In this document: positions 44,120 to 53,850 of the stretch, in pieces | Numbering within the stretch: position 1 is the first letter of the stretch | How the letters are laid out: the number at the start of each line of letters is the position of its first letter | From: Moraxellaceae bacterium AER2_44_116 | Lineage (GTDB): Bacteria > Pseudomonadota > Gammaproteobacteria > Pseudomonadales > Moraxellaceae | Reading direction: 5' to 3' | Length of the DNA stretch: 64,000 nucleotides | NCBI GenBank assembly: GCA_006546595.1 | Contig: VIAD01000006.1 | Span: 124,001-188,000, forward strand | The notes under the pieces: model-generated | What the model saw: the letters and a program-made list of their open reading frames with translations, nothing else | Database searches by the model: none | What the model was told of the DNA's origin: nothing | Translations under genes and position numbers: made by a program

Positions 44120-46489
44120 TTAATCGTGTATGAGCAGCTGTAACTTTTTCGCTAGCTCGTTTAACAATAAAGGTTTGGTCATGTAGTCATTCATGCCGGC
44201 ATCACGGCAGCGGATTTGATATTCGGGCAGGGCGTGAGCGGTCAGCGCAATAATGGTGATGGGTGATTTCTGTTGCTCGCTTTCCCAATGCCTGATTTTT
44301 CGGGTTGCTTGCAAACCATCTAAAATGGGCATTTCACAATCCATTAAAATAACATCAAAATCATCATGATGTTTACTAATAATACCAAATGCTTCTTCGC
44401 CATTTTTAGCAAGTTGGACTTCGATGCCTAATTGTCTAATTAATGAACTAATAATCAGTTGATTGACGGCATTATCCTCCGTCAATAAGATGCGTAATTT
44501 CGATAAGCCCCCATCAGCCCAAGGCATCGCGTGCATTTTGGGGTTGGTGATGGTAATTAATTCTTCGGTTAATATTAATGGCAATAAAATAACAAACGAA
44601 GAGCCGTGACCTAGTTTACTACTGACATGAAGGCTGCCACCCATTAACTCAATTAACTGTTTACTAATCGCTAAACCTAAACCCGTTCCACCATATTTTC
44701 GGGTAATAGATGCATCGGCTTGATGGAAAGCGGTAAATAAATGCGCTATTTGCTCTTGAGATAAACCAATACCTGTATCGATAATGGTTAACTGTACTTG
44801 AACGTTATTTTTGTCAATTTGTACTACACGTTGAGCATGTAAAGAAACATGTCCTTCAGTGGTAAACTTCAACGCATTATTTAATAAATTAAATAAAATT
44901 TGCCGTAAACGTGTTGGATCACCTTCGACCCATTGAGGAAAGTCATCGGTCATATTAAGCAAAAGTTCGACAGGTTTTTCTTCTTGGTTGGCAGATAATA
45001 TTTGATAGATGTTGTGAATGAGTTTTTGAATATCAAATGGTGTTGACTCTAAATTAATATTACCAGAAGTGATTTTTGAATAATCTAAAATATCATCAAT
45101 AATACTCAGTAATAATTGCCCTGAGTTTTGCAGTAAGCTTAAATAATGGTGTTGAGATTCTGTGAGTGTTGTTGCTTCTAATAGTTGCGTTACGCCAATG
45201 ACTGCATTCATGGGGGTTCTAATTTCATGGCTCATGCGTGCTAAAAAGTCTGTTTTGGCGGCACTTTCGGCTTGAGCAACGAGCATTTCTTGCTCTTTGG
45301 CTTCTTTTTCTTTTTGTAGTGCTTTCAAACGTTGAGCAAGGCCAATCGATAATAATATTTGCTGCGCGGCAAAGGCGAGTTGTGTATAAAAAAGTGCATT
45401 GCTGATTTCATTACCACCAAAAATTAATAATAGAATAAAATAAGCACCAACAATAATTAATAATCCCCATGAAATAATAAACAAACGTGCTTCATTTAAG
45501 CCTTCAAGCCAGCGTTTAACACCAACAAAAAATAATAAAAAAACGGTAATTAGGCTTAATAAAGTATTGAGCGGTGCGATGATGTAAGTAGGAATAACAA
45601 TATGAATAATGGCGCAAAGTGAAAAAACTATTGCGCATGTTTTTAAGAAGCGATGCAATGTGTTATTCGCTTTAGTATGCAAATAGTTACGTGCAAATAA
45701 ACAGGCTGAACCCATGGTTAGAAAAGAAAAGGTATCAACCATTTTATTATTGAGTTGCGGCGAGTTAGGCCAAAATTGAAATAGTGAGCCTTGAGAGGAG
45801 GCAAAAAACAATAAAGTCGAAAATACATAATAAAAGTAAAGCAGTTGTACTTTCTCTCTAGTCAGGAAAAACAATAAGAAGTGATATAAAAACAAACCAA
45901 TAACAACACCATAAGTCAGACTGATTAACGAGTCGTGACGGTTATTTTGGCTGCTAAAATAATTGTATTGGCTTAAACGTAATGGCAGATAAAAGGTGTC
46001 TGTGGTTTCAGCATAAATATAATAGTGATATGTTTGTTTGGCTGGAATAATAAATGGTATTGCCAATGTACGAATTTTAAGCTCACGGGCATTATAGGGA
46101 AGAGCATCGCCAACCGATTTTCTGATCGTTTTATCTGCTTGTGGCTCATAGAATTCTATTTTGTCAAAAATATTAAAATCGCTAGACAAGACGAGTTGTA
46201 ACGGCTGGTCAGTGATATTAGCGGCTTGAAAGCGAAACCAACAAGCAGATTCGCGAAAGCCAAAAGAAATTTCTGGGCTATTCAGTGGCTCAAAATGTAA
46301 CTGTTTGACTTCATTTAATGTTTTGCCATCAATATCATCACAGACATAGCTTATTTCAGGGGCAAGTCGTTGCTCGGTAAATTGTTCGTCTATTTGTACA
46401 CTCGCATAACTGACGCATGAGAAAAAACAGCAAAGCAAGCAGGCTATCCCTATTGATAAAATGTCGAACCGAATAGCCTGTTTACTCAT
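44120..46489 (-). CDS. Hybrid sensor histidine kinase with 7TMR-DISM sensor
   Basis: 789 residues. Signal-like helix (about 10-30), periplasmic 7TMR-DISMED2-type domain (about 35-175), seven transmembrane helices (about 187-385), short coiled coil, HisKA with MSHEIRTPMNAV (His421), HATPase (N-box near NLLNNALKF, DTGIG, GGTGLGLAI) and a C-terminal receiver with the phospho-acceptor in DVILMDCEMP (Asp717). No HPt domain or output regulator is nearby, so the phosphorelay partner lies elsewhere. It overlaps smrA by ATGA and is cotranscribed with it. Confidence 0.92.
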   Translation of the reverse strand: MSKQAIRFDILSIGIACLLCCFFSCVSYASVQIDEQFTEQRLAPEISYVCDDIDGKTLNEVKQLHFEPLNSPEISFGFRESACWFRFQAANITDQPLQLVLSSDFNIFDKIEFYEPQADKTIRKSVGDALPYNARELKIRTLAIPFIIPAKQTYHYYIYAETTDTFYLPLRLSQYNYFSSQNNRHDSLISLTYGVVIGLFLYHFLLFFLTREKVQLLYFYYVFSTLLFFASSQGSLFQFWPNSPQLNNKMVDTFSFLTMGSACLFARNYLHTKANNTLHRFLKTCAIVFSLCAIIHIVIPTYIIAPLNTLLSLITVFLLFFVGVKRWLEGLNEARLFIISWGLLIIVGAYFILLLIFGGNEISNALFYTQLAFAAQQILLSIGLAQRLKALQKEKEAKEQEMLVAQAESAAKTDFLARMSHEIRTPMNAVIGVTQLLEATTLTESQHHYLSLLQNSGQLLLSIIDDILDYSKITSGNINLESTPFDIQKLIHNIYQILSANQEEKPVELLLNMTDDFPQWVEGDPTRLRQILFNLLNNALKFTTEGHVSLHAQRVVQIDKNNVQVQLTIIDTGIGLSQEQIAHLFTAFHQADASITRKYGGTGLGLAISKQLIELMGGSLHVSSKLGHGSSFVILLPLILTEELITITNPKMHAMPWADGGLSKLRILLTEDNAVNQLIISSLIRQLGIEVQLAKNGEEAFGIISKHHDDFDVILMDCEMPILDGLQATRKIRHWESEQQKSPITIIALTAHALPEYQIRCRDAGMNDYMTKPLLLNELAKKLQLLIHD

Positions 46490-47172
46490 CGTTTTTCTTC
46501 TGCATTTTTCGGCGGTTGTTGTTTTTTGAGTAATACCATGACTGCGCCATTTCCACCATCCTTAGGCGGCGCACTGTGAAAGGCTAAAACGCTGCGATGT
46601 TGTTGTAACCAACCATTGACGCAGGTTTTTAATAAGCCCGCCTGTGTTTCATCATCTTTTCGATAGCCTTTACCATGAACAATTTTAATAATCGTAATGC
46701 CTTCGTTTTGCGCTTCAAAAATAATATCTAGTACGGCTTGTCGTGCTTGTTCAACTGTACAGCCATGTAAATCAACGGCTGCTTTCCACATCAATTGACC
46801 GTCTTTGAGCTTTTTAAAGACACCTTGTTGAATCCCTGTACGGCGAAAACTCAAAATCGCTTCGTTACTGACAGGGTTTAACAAAGCGACGGTATCGGAT
46901 AGGGCTTCGTGTGCCATGTCGGCAGCGCCTTCTGCGGCGGCTCGTCGGGCAACCGTGTTTTCATCCCATTTGGCGCGTAAATTGGTTTTGACGCTGACTG
47001 TTTCTTCAATCACTAAACGCTGAACGCCTTTGGTCGCTTTAGCAAATAAGCTGGCATCGTCTAAATCGTCATCAGGATTTTTTGGCGGGACGATTTTAGG
47101 TTTAACGACGATAGGGGCAACTTGTGCTGCAACTAAGGTTTTTTTTAGGTCGGATAATAATTTTTTGTTCAT
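46486..47172 (-). CDS. smrA: Smr-domain endonuclease-like protein
   Basis: 228 residues from MNKKLLSDLKKTL. The N-terminal half is a basic linker; the C-terminal Smr domain (about 140-225) has the DLHGCTVEQARQAVLDII start, IIKIVHGKGYR and GGNGAVMVLLK. Smr domains nick or cleave nucleic acids, and SmrB acts in ribosome rescue in E. coli. A longer frame from 47262 lacks a ribosome site. It overlaps the histidine kinase gene. Confidence 0.88.
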   Translation of the reverse strand: MNKKLLSDLKKTLVAAQVAPIVVKPKIVPPKNPDDDLDDASLFAKATKGVQRLVIEETVSVKTNLRAKWDENTVARRAAAEGAADMAHEALSDTVALLNPVSNEAILSFRRTGIQQGVFKKLKDGQLMWKAAVDLHGCTVEQARQAVLDIIFEAQNEGITIIKIVHGKGYRKDDETQAGLLKTCVNGWLQQHRSVLAFHSAPPKDGGNGAVMVLLKKQQPPKNAEEKR

Positions 47173-47304
47173 GATGAAGTGATGAATAGGGCAATGAAAA
47201 AGAATGTCGCTATTATCCTGTAATGTGAGCAAATAAGCGATTACCGCGCAAGTCTTAAACACTGTTACAATTCGCTATTATTTTTTTAGTTTGAGGATGT
47301 GAAT

Positions 47305-48255
47305 GTGGAAGCTTCCGCGTTAATCACAAAAACCACGTTGGCAGATGCTGTTGCCGAGTTAGTCACCATTCGCGATTTTATACGTTTTACCGTGTCTTGT
47401 TTGCGTAGTGCCGATGTTCATGTGGGTCACGGCACAGAAGACCATTTTGCCGAAGCAACCGCGTTAATTATGCAATCATTATCGTTGCAATGGTCAGCCG
47501 ATGCCGAAATTTTAGATGCCAAATTATTACGCAGTGAAAAACAAGCAATTGTTGAGTTGATTGATAAACGGATCAACGAGCGTACACCCTTAGGTTATTT
47601 ATTAAATCTGTCTTATTTCTGTGGTCATCCGTTTTATGTCGATGAGCGTGTGTTAATTCCACGCTCACCGATTGCTGAACTGATTGAAGATCGTTTTGCA
47701 CCGTGGTTGGAAAATGAACCGCAACGTATTTTGGATTTGTGTACAGGCTCAGGTTGTATTGCCATTGCGTTGGCTTATGTGTATCCCGATGCCATTATTG
47801 ATGCGGCTGATATTTCTTTAGATGCTTTATCGGTTGCTGCGGTCAATGTTGAGCATCATCAAGTAGCGGCAGAAAATGTCAATTTGATAGAGTCCGATTT
47901 ATTCAGCAAATTACCCAATCTGCGTTATGACTTAATCGTCAGTAATCCACCGTATGTCGATGCCGAAGACATGGCCGATTTACCCGAAGAGTATCAGCGT
48001 GAGCCTGAATTGGCATTAGCGGCAGGGGTTGATGGCTTAGATATCGTCCGTAAAATACTTGCCGAAGCCGCCGATTGTTTAACGGAAGATGGTTTGTTAG
48101 TCGTTGAAGTCGGCAACTCCGAATGGGCATTAGCGCAATCTTTTCCTGAAGTAGAGTTTGATTGGGTAGAGTTTAAGCGCGGTGGTTCTGGTGTGTTTGT
48201 TTTAACAGCGCAACAATGCCGTTTTTATCAGCAAATGTTTCGGGAGGCTGTTTAA
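47305..48255 (+). CDS. prmB: 50S ribosomal protein L3 glutamine methyltransferase
   Basis: About 316 residues. Of two GTG codons, the one at 47305 is better spaced from GAGGAT. The protein has the N-terminal helical domain of PrmB/PrmC and the methyltransferase motifs RILDLCTGSGCIAIALAY and SNPPYVDAEDM (NPPY active site). FLINLSYFCGHPFYVDERVLIPRSPIAELI-type content favours PrmB over PrmC. It methylates a Gln of protein L3. aroC starts directly after its stop. Confidence 0.92.
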   Translation: MEASALITKTTLADAVAELVTIRDFIRFTVSCLRSADVHVGHGTEDHFAEATALIMQSLSLQWSADAEILDAKLLRSEKQAIVELIDKRINERTPLGYLLNLSYFCGHPFYVDERVLIPRSPIAELIEDRFAPWLENEPQRILDLCTGSGCIAIALAYVYPDAIIDAADISLDALSVAAVNVEHHQVAAENVNLIESDLFSKLPNLRYDLIVSNPPYVDAEDMADLPEEYQREPELALAAGVDGLDIVRKILAEAADCLTEDGLLVVEVGNSEWALAQSFPEVEFDWVEFKRGGSGVFVLTAQQCRFYQQMFREAV

Positions 48256-49347
48256 ATGGCAGGTAATAGCATAGGCCAATTATTTCGGGTGACAACCTTT
48301 GGTGAGTCTCACGGATTAGCATTAGGCGCGATTGTCGATGGTGTGCCACCAAGCCTTGAATTAACTGAAGCGGATATTCAACTGGATTTAGACCGCCGTA
48401 AACCTGGCACATCACAGTTTGCCACGCAACGTCGCGAAGATGACCAAGTAAAAATTCTTTCAGGTGTTTTTGAAGGCAAAACGACAGGTACACCGATTGG
48501 TTTACTAATCGAAAACACCGACCAAAAATCGAAAGATTATGGCAACATCGCTACCACTTTTAGACCGGGTCATGCCGATTACACCTATACGCAAAAATAC
48601 GGTTTTCGCGATTATCGCGGTGGCGGTCGTTCGTCTGCGCGTGAAACGGCGATGCGTGTGGCCGCAGGTGCGATTGCGAAAAAGTATTTATTTGAGAAGT
48701 TTGGTATTTTAATTCGTGGTCATGTCACCCAAATCGGCAATGAAATGGCGCAGCAATTGGATTGGTCAATTGTCAACCAAAATCCCTTCTTCTGTGGTGA
48801 TGCCGAAGCGATTCCTCGTTTTGCCGCCTTAGTCACCAGTTTGCGCGAAAAGGGCACAAGTTGCGGCGCACGTTTACAAGTGGTTGCTGACAATGTGCCT
48901 GTCGGTTGGGGCGAGCCTGTCTTTGATCGTCTTGATGCCGATATTGCCCACGCGATGATGAGCATTAACGCGGTAAAAGGCGTAGAAATTGGTGATGGTT
49001 TTGCCGTTGCTGGTCAGTTTGGCCATGAGTCGCGTGATGAGTTAACACCGCAAGGGTTTACGGCCAATCATTCGGGTGGCGTGATGGGGGGGATTTCGAG
49101 CGGCCAGCAAATTGTTGTTTCGATTGCCTTAAAGCCGACATCCAGTATTACTACCGCAGGCCGTAGTATTGATATGGACGGTAATGCCATTGAAATGCTG
49201 ACTAAAGGCCGTCATGACCCCTGTGTCGGTGTACGGGCAACGCCGATTGCTGAGGCAATGTTAGCGATTGTGTTAATGGATCACTTTTTACGTCATCGCG
49301 CACAAAATGCCGATGTTGTCATGCCGTTATCGCCGATTGCACCTTAA
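48256..49347 (+). CDS. aroC: Chorismate synthase
   Basis: 363 residues beginning MAGNSIGQLFRVTTFGESHGLALGAIVDG, the first family signature. It continues with RPGHADYTYTQKYGFRDYRGGGRSSARETAMRVAAGAIAKKYL and the third signature with RHDPCVGVRATPIAEAM. It converts 5-enolpyruvylshikimate 3-phosphate to chorismate with reduced FMN. GGGAGG sits in the prmB end, so translation is coupled. Confidence 0.97.
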   Translation: MAGNSIGQLFRVTTFGESHGLALGAIVDGVPPSLELTEADIQLDLDRRKPGTSQFATQRREDDQVKILSGVFEGKTTGTPIGLLIENTDQKSKDYGNIATTFRPGHADYTYTQKYGFRDYRGGGRSSARETAMRVAAGAIAKKYLFEKFGILIRGHVTQIGNEMAQQLDWSIVNQNPFFCGDAEAIPRFAALVTSLREKGTSCGARLQVVADNVPVGWGEPVFDRLDADIAHAMMSINAVKGVEIGDGFAVAGQFGHESRDELTPQGFTANHSGGVMGGISSGQQIVVSIALKPTSSITTAGRSIDMDGNAIEMLTKGRHDPCVGVRATPIAEAMLAIVLMDHFLRHRAQNADVVMPLSPIAP

Positions 49348-49348
49348 A

Positions 49349-49403
49349 TTGTAGGGGCGGTTTTAACCGCCAATTTTATGGGCGAATCAATTCGCCCCTA
49401 CAA
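49349..49403. repeat. Cruciform TAGGGGC-type double element
   Basis: The outer arms TTGTAGGGGCG and CGCCCCTACAA are perfectly inverted over 11 bp. Inside are two further hairpins, GGCGGTT/AACCGCC and GGCGAAT/ATTCGCC. It starts two bases after the aroC stop and ends 17 bp before the MFS gene. Confidence 0.85.
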
Positions 49404-49420
49404 CCATATACATAAAAACT

Positions 49421-50578
49421 ATGCCCAACCCAGCACTTCCTTTTTGGCGATTATCGTCGTTCTACTTCTTCTATTTTGCCGTCTTAGGCGGCTTTATGCC
49501 GTATTGGAGTTTATATCTCCAAAATCTACATTTTGACGAAAAAGCGATTGGTCAGTTACTCGCTATTGGTATGTTAACGCGGATTGTTGCGCCCAATTTT
49601 TGGGGTTACTTAGCGGACACCACAGGCAAACGGATTGAGTTAGTCCGTTTTGGTGCGGTGATGATTAGCGTTTTTTGGCTTGGTATTTTTTTTGTCGGGC
49701 ACAGTTTTTATCTCATGGCCTTAGTGCTATTTGCCTACAGTTTTTTTCAAAATGCGATTTTGGCGCAGTTTGAAGCCGTCACCATTGCTCATCTTGGTCA
49801 AGATCGTGACTTATACGGCAAAATTCGCTTATGGGGTTCGGTTGGCTTTATCGCCACGGTCGCAGGTTTTGGCTATTTATTTGATGTCATTTCCATTCAT
49901 TATTTGCCTGTTCTATTGTTAGTGTGTGCTGTGATTGCTGCCGTCTTTAGTTTTTCGGTGCCTAGTCCTGCCCAAGAAAAAAAGACCAAAGAAACACACA
50001 CAATATGGCATACGCTAAAAAAGCCCTTAGTCTTTAGTTTTTTTATCGTCCATTTTTTATTGCAGTTTTCTCACGCCCCGTATTACAGTTTTTATAGCGT
50101 TTATTTAGAAAGTCATGGCTATAGTCGTGGTGTTATTGGCTTATTGTGGGCATTGGGTGTACTGGCCGAAGTCATCGCTTTTACCCAATCTCATCGTTTA
50201 CTACAGAAATTTACCGAATATCAATTAGTGTTAAGTTGTTTGCTTTTGGCAAGTTTGCGTTGGCTGGTGATTGCTTTCGCGGTCGATACGCCTGCGCTGT
50301 TGTGGATGGTGCAAGTGTTGCACGCCTTTAGTTTTGCAATTTTCCATGCAGCGGCTATGAGCTTTATTTACCGTGAGTTTTCGCAAGGTCAACAAGGACA
50401 GGGACAAGCGATTTATAGCGCGTTATGGGGTTTAGGTGTTGCAATTGGCTCTTGGTTGGCTGGCATGGTGTGGCTACCCTTGGGTGCAACAGGTATTTTC
50501 TGTTTTGCCGCGCTTTCTTGTTGGGTGGCGGTGATGGTATTGAGATTAGGTTATCAAGCACAGCAAAAACAATATTGA
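49421..50578 (+). CDS. MFS transporter (MFS_1-like / HcaT type)
   Basis: 385 residues and twelve predicted transmembrane helices. The start LSSFYFFYFAVLGGFMPYWSLYLQ and the APNFWGYLADTTGKR loop are typical of the PPP/HcaT-like group of the major facilitator superfamily. Members are annotated as 3-phenylpropionate transporters, but substrates of chromosomal relatives are largely unknown. Placement after prmB-aroC is frequent in related genomes and says nothing about its substrate. Confidence 0.8.
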   Translation: MPNPALPFWRLSSFYFFYFAVLGGFMPYWSLYLQNLHFDEKAIGQLLAIGMLTRIVAPNFWGYLADTTGKRIELVRFGAVMISVFWLGIFFVGHSFYLMALVLFAYSFFQNAILAQFEAVTIAHLGQDRDLYGKIRLWGSVGFIATVAGFGYLFDVISIHYLPVLLLVCAVIAAVFSFSVPSPAQEKKTKETHTIWHTLKKPLVFSFFIVHFLLQFSHAPYYSFYSVYLESHGYSRGVIGLLWALGVLAEVIAFTQSHRLLQKFTEYQLVLSCLLLASLRWLVIAFAVDTPALLWMVQVLHAFSFAIFHAAAMSFIYREFSQGQQGQGQAIYSALWGLGVAIGSWLAGMVWLPLGATGIFCFAALSCWVAVMVLRLGYQAQQKQY

Positions 50579-50634
50579 TTTTTACGCAAATAAATATACG
50601 ATGGGGGGTATGTAAAACTCAAGAGACTACAGCC

Positions 50635-50907
50635 ATGAATACGCCGCAAGCCAACCATCAAACCGAAGTCATTAAACGTTTAGCTCGCGTCGAAGGTCAG
50701 ATTCGTGGTATTCAAAAATTGATTGTTGCTGAGTCCGATTGTGAAAAAATCCTCCAACAAATGACAGCCGCTCGACGCGCCTTAGATAAAGCTTTTTTTG
50801 ATATGTTGGCCTGCGTTATTGAAGCCAATGTCGTTGAAGAAGCAGAAACAAAACCTGTTGCGGAACGAATGGCCGAAGTCAAAGCACTGCTCACACGATA
50901 TGCGTAA
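50635..50907 (+). CDS. CsoR/FrmR-family (DUF156) repressor with altered metal site
   Basis: A 90-residue all-helical protein: EVIKRLARVEGQIRGIQKLIVAESDCEKILQQMTAARRALDKAFFDMLACVIE. The first Cys of the family (SDCEKIL) is present. At the position of the conserved His of CsoR and FrmR there is Val, with a Cys one residue earlier, so ligand specificity is uncertain. It is a DNA-binding repressor of the copper/nickel/formaldehyde/persulfide-sensing superfamily. No adjacent metal exporter or formaldehyde gene is present. Confidence 0.85.
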   Translation: MNTPQANHQTEVIKRLARVEGQIRGIQKLIVAESDCEKILQQMTAARRALDKAFFDMLACVIEANVVEEAETKPVAERMAEVKALLTRYA

Positions 50908-50970
50908 CAAACAGAAACCGAGAGCGTAACCGCCTGACGGTTTTATTGTGTCATCATTGCTTAACTTTTT

Positions 50971-51069
50971 ACGACTTACGCGGTTATCGCTTATTTGCTC
51001 GCATTTTAGCCGCTATGGGCGGTTTTATGTTCGCAAAACGCGCTAATCGAGGTTCGATGTGTAAATCCC
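50971..51069 (+). repeat. 99-bp dispersed inverted-repeat element, copy 3
   Basis: Same 99-bp length: GACTTACGCGGTTATCGCTT at the left, inner hairpin AGCCGC...GGGCGGT and right arm CGCTAATCGAGG...TAAATCC. The right tip has drifted from TAAGTCC. It ends 10 bp before the srkA start, so it includes or adjoins the ribosome-binding region. Confidence 0.85.
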
Positions 51070-51079
51070 ACCTTTCTGT

Positions 51080-52075
51080 GTGAGCACTGCCGACATGACT
51101 ATCGACGACTACTCACAACTTTCTCCTGACTTAGTGATTCGCGCTGTCGAAAGTACAGGCCGAATCAGTGATGCCCGCGTGATGGCGTTAAACAGCTATG
51201 AAAATCGGGTATATCAAATTGGTATCGAAGACGAAAAGCCCGTTATCGCAAAATTTTATCGACCTGCACGCTGGCAAACAGCGCAGATAATTGAAGAGCA
51301 TCATTTTTGCCAAGATTTGGTGGCGACAGAGCTGCCCATTGTTACGCCCTTAATGGCTCCGCACTCCACAGAAACCTTGTTTGAATTTGAAGGTTATCGT
51401 TTTGCACTCTTTCAGCGTAAAGGCGGACAAGCTCCCGAAGCAGGTGATTTAGAGCAAATTCATCGTATTGGTATGTTGTTAGGGCGAGTGCATGCCATTG
51501 GCAAACAACAGGATTTTATCGCCAGACCTCGGCTGACTGTTGAGCGTTTTCTTCGTGTGCCTTATCAATGTGTAAGAGAAGGCTTTATGCCGTCGTCGTT
51601 ATTGGCGCGTTACGATGCTGTCATTACCTTAATAAGTGACAAAATTGCGGCATTACAACTCAATCAATCGGTCTTTATTCGCACGCATGGTGACTGTCAT
51701 TTAGGCAATATTTTATGGACGCGTGATGATGGCCCTTGGCTGGTTGATTTTGATGATTGCCAATCTGCACCCGCGATTCAAGATTTATGGATGTTGTTAA
51801 CGGGTTCTCGACACGAGCAAGAAAGTCAGCTTTCTGAGTTGCTCGATGGTTATACGATGTTTTGTGATTTTGATGCCCGTGAATTGCGGTTAATTGAAGG
51901 CCTACGCAGTCTAAGGATGATTCATTATGCCGGTTGGTTGGCGATGCGTTGGAATGATCCTGCCTTTCCCAAGTATTTTCCGTGGTTTAACACCGACAGT
52001 TATTGGCAACAGCACGTTGCAGAACTGGAGCAACAATGCCGTTTAATGGATGAGCCACCGTTACGTTGGCTTTAA
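51080..52075 (+). CDS. srkA: Stress response serine/threonine kinase SrkA (YihE)
   Basis: 331 residues from a GTG at 51080, or 326 from the ATG at 51095. It matches YihE/SrkA: LNSYENRVYQIGIEDEKPVIAKFYRPARWQTAQIIEEHHFCQDLV, then the catalytic THGDCHLGNILW and metal-binding DFDDCQ. SrkA is a choline-kinase-fold protein kinase that protects against stress-induced death in E. coli. The 3' end overlaps the convergent lipoprotein gene by 4 bp. Confidence 0.9.
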   Translation: MSTADMTIDDYSQLSPDLVIRAVESTGRISDARVMALNSYENRVYQIGIEDEKPVIAKFYRPARWQTAQIIEEHHFCQDLVATELPIVTPLMAPHSTETLFEFEGYRFALFQRKGGQAPEAGDLEQIHRIGMLLGRVHAIGKQQDFIARPRLTVERFLRVPYQCVREGFMPSSLLARYDAVITLISDKIAALQLNQSVFIRTHGDCHLGNILWTRDDGPWLVDFDDCQSAPAIQDLWMLLTGSRHEQESQLSELLDGYTMFCDFDARELRLIEGLRSLRMIHYAGWLAMRWNDPAFPKYFPWFNTDSYWQQHVAELEQQCRLMDEPPLRWL

Positions 52076-52890
52076 GGTGCAGGACTCACGCGAATACTGC
52101 CAACACAACTTGGCAAACCGGGTGCAATGTTTTCAGCCAGTCGTAAACCAAAATCATTGCCCAAGGCAGTCAGAGCTTTTGTTCTGGCAGTAAAAAAATG
52201 TTGTCCTGTAGGGCTAGTAGCAAACTGTAAATACGCCTGTAATTGCTCAGGCGTTAACGGCGAGTACAAATTGGCTAAAGACCGTTGTACTTGTTGATTC
52301 ATAAACTCTACTTTGTTGCGTTTAGCAATATTTAAACCAATATTCGAACCAGGAATTTGCATCAACGCCAAACAATCATAGCTATCTAAACGTTCAATGA
52401 GTGCATTAGCACTGGCCAAAAAGACACTATTAAGTGTCGCGTTAAGTTGAGTGGCGTCACGAAGTTGAATGAGTGTTTCAGGTTGCGTCGAATTTTCAGG
52501 TTGATTGATGGTGTTGCGAAAATCAGTTTCTGCGGTTAATACGGCCTGACCTGTTGGGGATTGATAAAAGTCGATCACTGCTTGCATATCGTCAGTGCTG
52601 AGATGTTGCGCTAACGAGAGTTGGAGTTGTGCATCTATATATGGATTATTGACCGTTTCCTGAATGCTGTTTTGCACCTTTTCCAAAAAGCGTTTGGGAA
52701 TCCACTCTTGTACTTCGCTGTCGTAAATGGGGGCTTCTAAATAGAGTAGGGGCGTGCGGAGTTGGCTGATGTTCAACAGTTTTTGTGCCACCAGTGTCGC
52801 GGAAACAGGCGGAATAATCGGCTGAAGTACCTTATGTTGACAAGCAGTTAAACTACTGACCAGTAACAACGTTGCCAACGTTCGTCTCAT
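52072..52890 (-). CDS. DUF2059-like lipoprotein
   Basis: 272 residues with a lipoprotein signal (lipobox LTAC). Two regions of DUF2059 type repeat the pattern QLSLAQHLSTDDMQAVIDFYQSPTGQAVL and LANLYSPLTPEQLQAYLQFATSPTGQHFF. The family is exported and uncharacterised. It overlaps the LysR gene upstream by ATGA, so the two are cotranscribed. Confidence 0.7.
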   Translation of the reverse strand: MRRTLATLLLVSSLTACQHKVLQPIIPPVSATLVAQKLLNISQLRTPLLYLEAPIYDSEVQEWIPKRFLEKVQNSIQETVNNPYIDAQLQLSLAQHLSTDDMQAVIDFYQSPTGQAVLTAETDFRNTINQPENSTQPETLIQLRDATQLNATLNSVFLASANALIERLDSYDCLALMQIPGSNIGLNIAKRNKVEFMNQQVQRSLANLYSPLTPEQLQAYLQFATSPTGQHFFTARTKALTALGNDFGLRLAENIAPGLPSCVGSIRVSPAP

Positions 52891-53774
52891 GACTTATCAC
52901 TCTCACTCATTTGACCATGCAAGATTGCCAACATCGCCACAGCAGCCCGTGACAAGGTTCGTCGAGGATGATACACCACGCCGAGTGTTCGGTGCATATT
53001 CACGCTATGTAACGGCAATATCACCATTTCTTCATTGGCCATGCTGGCAGGCAAAACACTCCAACCTAAACCAATCGACACCATCATACGAATCGTTTCT
53101 AAATAATTCGTGGTCATCGTGACATTGAGATTTAAACCCGCCTTTTGAAATAGTTCCGCCGCAATTTGGCGCGTAAACGTATTTAAGGACGGTAAAATCG
53201 CAGGATGAGCGGTTAAATCAGATAAGTGAATATAGGCTTTTTGTGCAAGAATATGGTCTTTGCCCGCGACAAATGCCAACGGGTCATCCCAAATTTCTTC
53301 GGCGACTAAACGGTTATCGGCAATCGGCGGTAATGTCACGATGCCTAATTCTAAATCACCACTCAATACCGCTTCATAGGCAGCTTCGGAATCAATAAAC
53401 TGAATATCTAATTGAACTTGCGGATGTTGTTGTGAGAAAGCACGTAAGGTTGGTGGTAAACGGTGTAAACCAATATGATGAGAAGTGCCAATTTTAAGGA
53501 TGCCCGACACTTCACCTTCGACATCGGCCACACTTTTTTTAATATCGTCAAAATCGAGTAACCATTGACGAGCGCGCGGGAAAAGAGCGCGTCCCGCTTC
53601 GGTGAGTTGTACTCGGCGACCGACTCGATCAAATAAATTCACGCCGAGCATTTCTTCTAAGTTGCTGACCCGTTTACTAATGGCAGGTTGGGTAAAGTGT
53701 AATTTTTCTGCGGCTAAGGAAAAAGATTCAAAACGCGCCACTTCAATAAAAGCAACCAAATCAGCAGTATTCAT
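52887..53774 (-). CDS. LysR family transcriptional regulator
   Basis: 295 residues. The N-terminal winged helix (MNTADLVAFIEVARFESFSLAAEKLHFTQPAISKRVSNLEEMLGVNLFDRVGRRVQLTEAG) is followed by the periplasmic-binding-fold sensor (ILKIGTSHHIGLHRLPPTLRAFSQQHPQVQLDIQF). The target is unknown; the cotranscribed lipoprotein gene is one candidate. No divergent partner gene is present, unlike many LysR loci. Confidence 0.9.
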   Translation of the reverse strand: MNTADLVAFIEVARFESFSLAAEKLHFTQPAISKRVSNLEEMLGVNLFDRVGRRVQLTEAGRALFPRARQWLLDFDDIKKSVADVEGEVSGILKIGTSHHIGLHRLPPTLRAFSQQHPQVQLDIQFIDSEAAYEAVLSGDLELGIVTLPPIADNRLVAEEIWDDPLAFVAGKDHILAQKAYIHLSDLTAHPAILPSLNTFTRQIAAELFQKAGLNLNVTMTTNYLETIRMMVSIGLGWSVLPASMANEEMVILPLHSVNMHRTLGVVYHPRRTLSRAAVAMLAILHGQMSESDKS

Positions 53775-53850
53775 AACAGGAGAAATATCCAGTAGTTAAG
53801 TCGCAACTCCCTGATCGCTGGATAACATCAATAAGGGAGTGCAAATAAAA

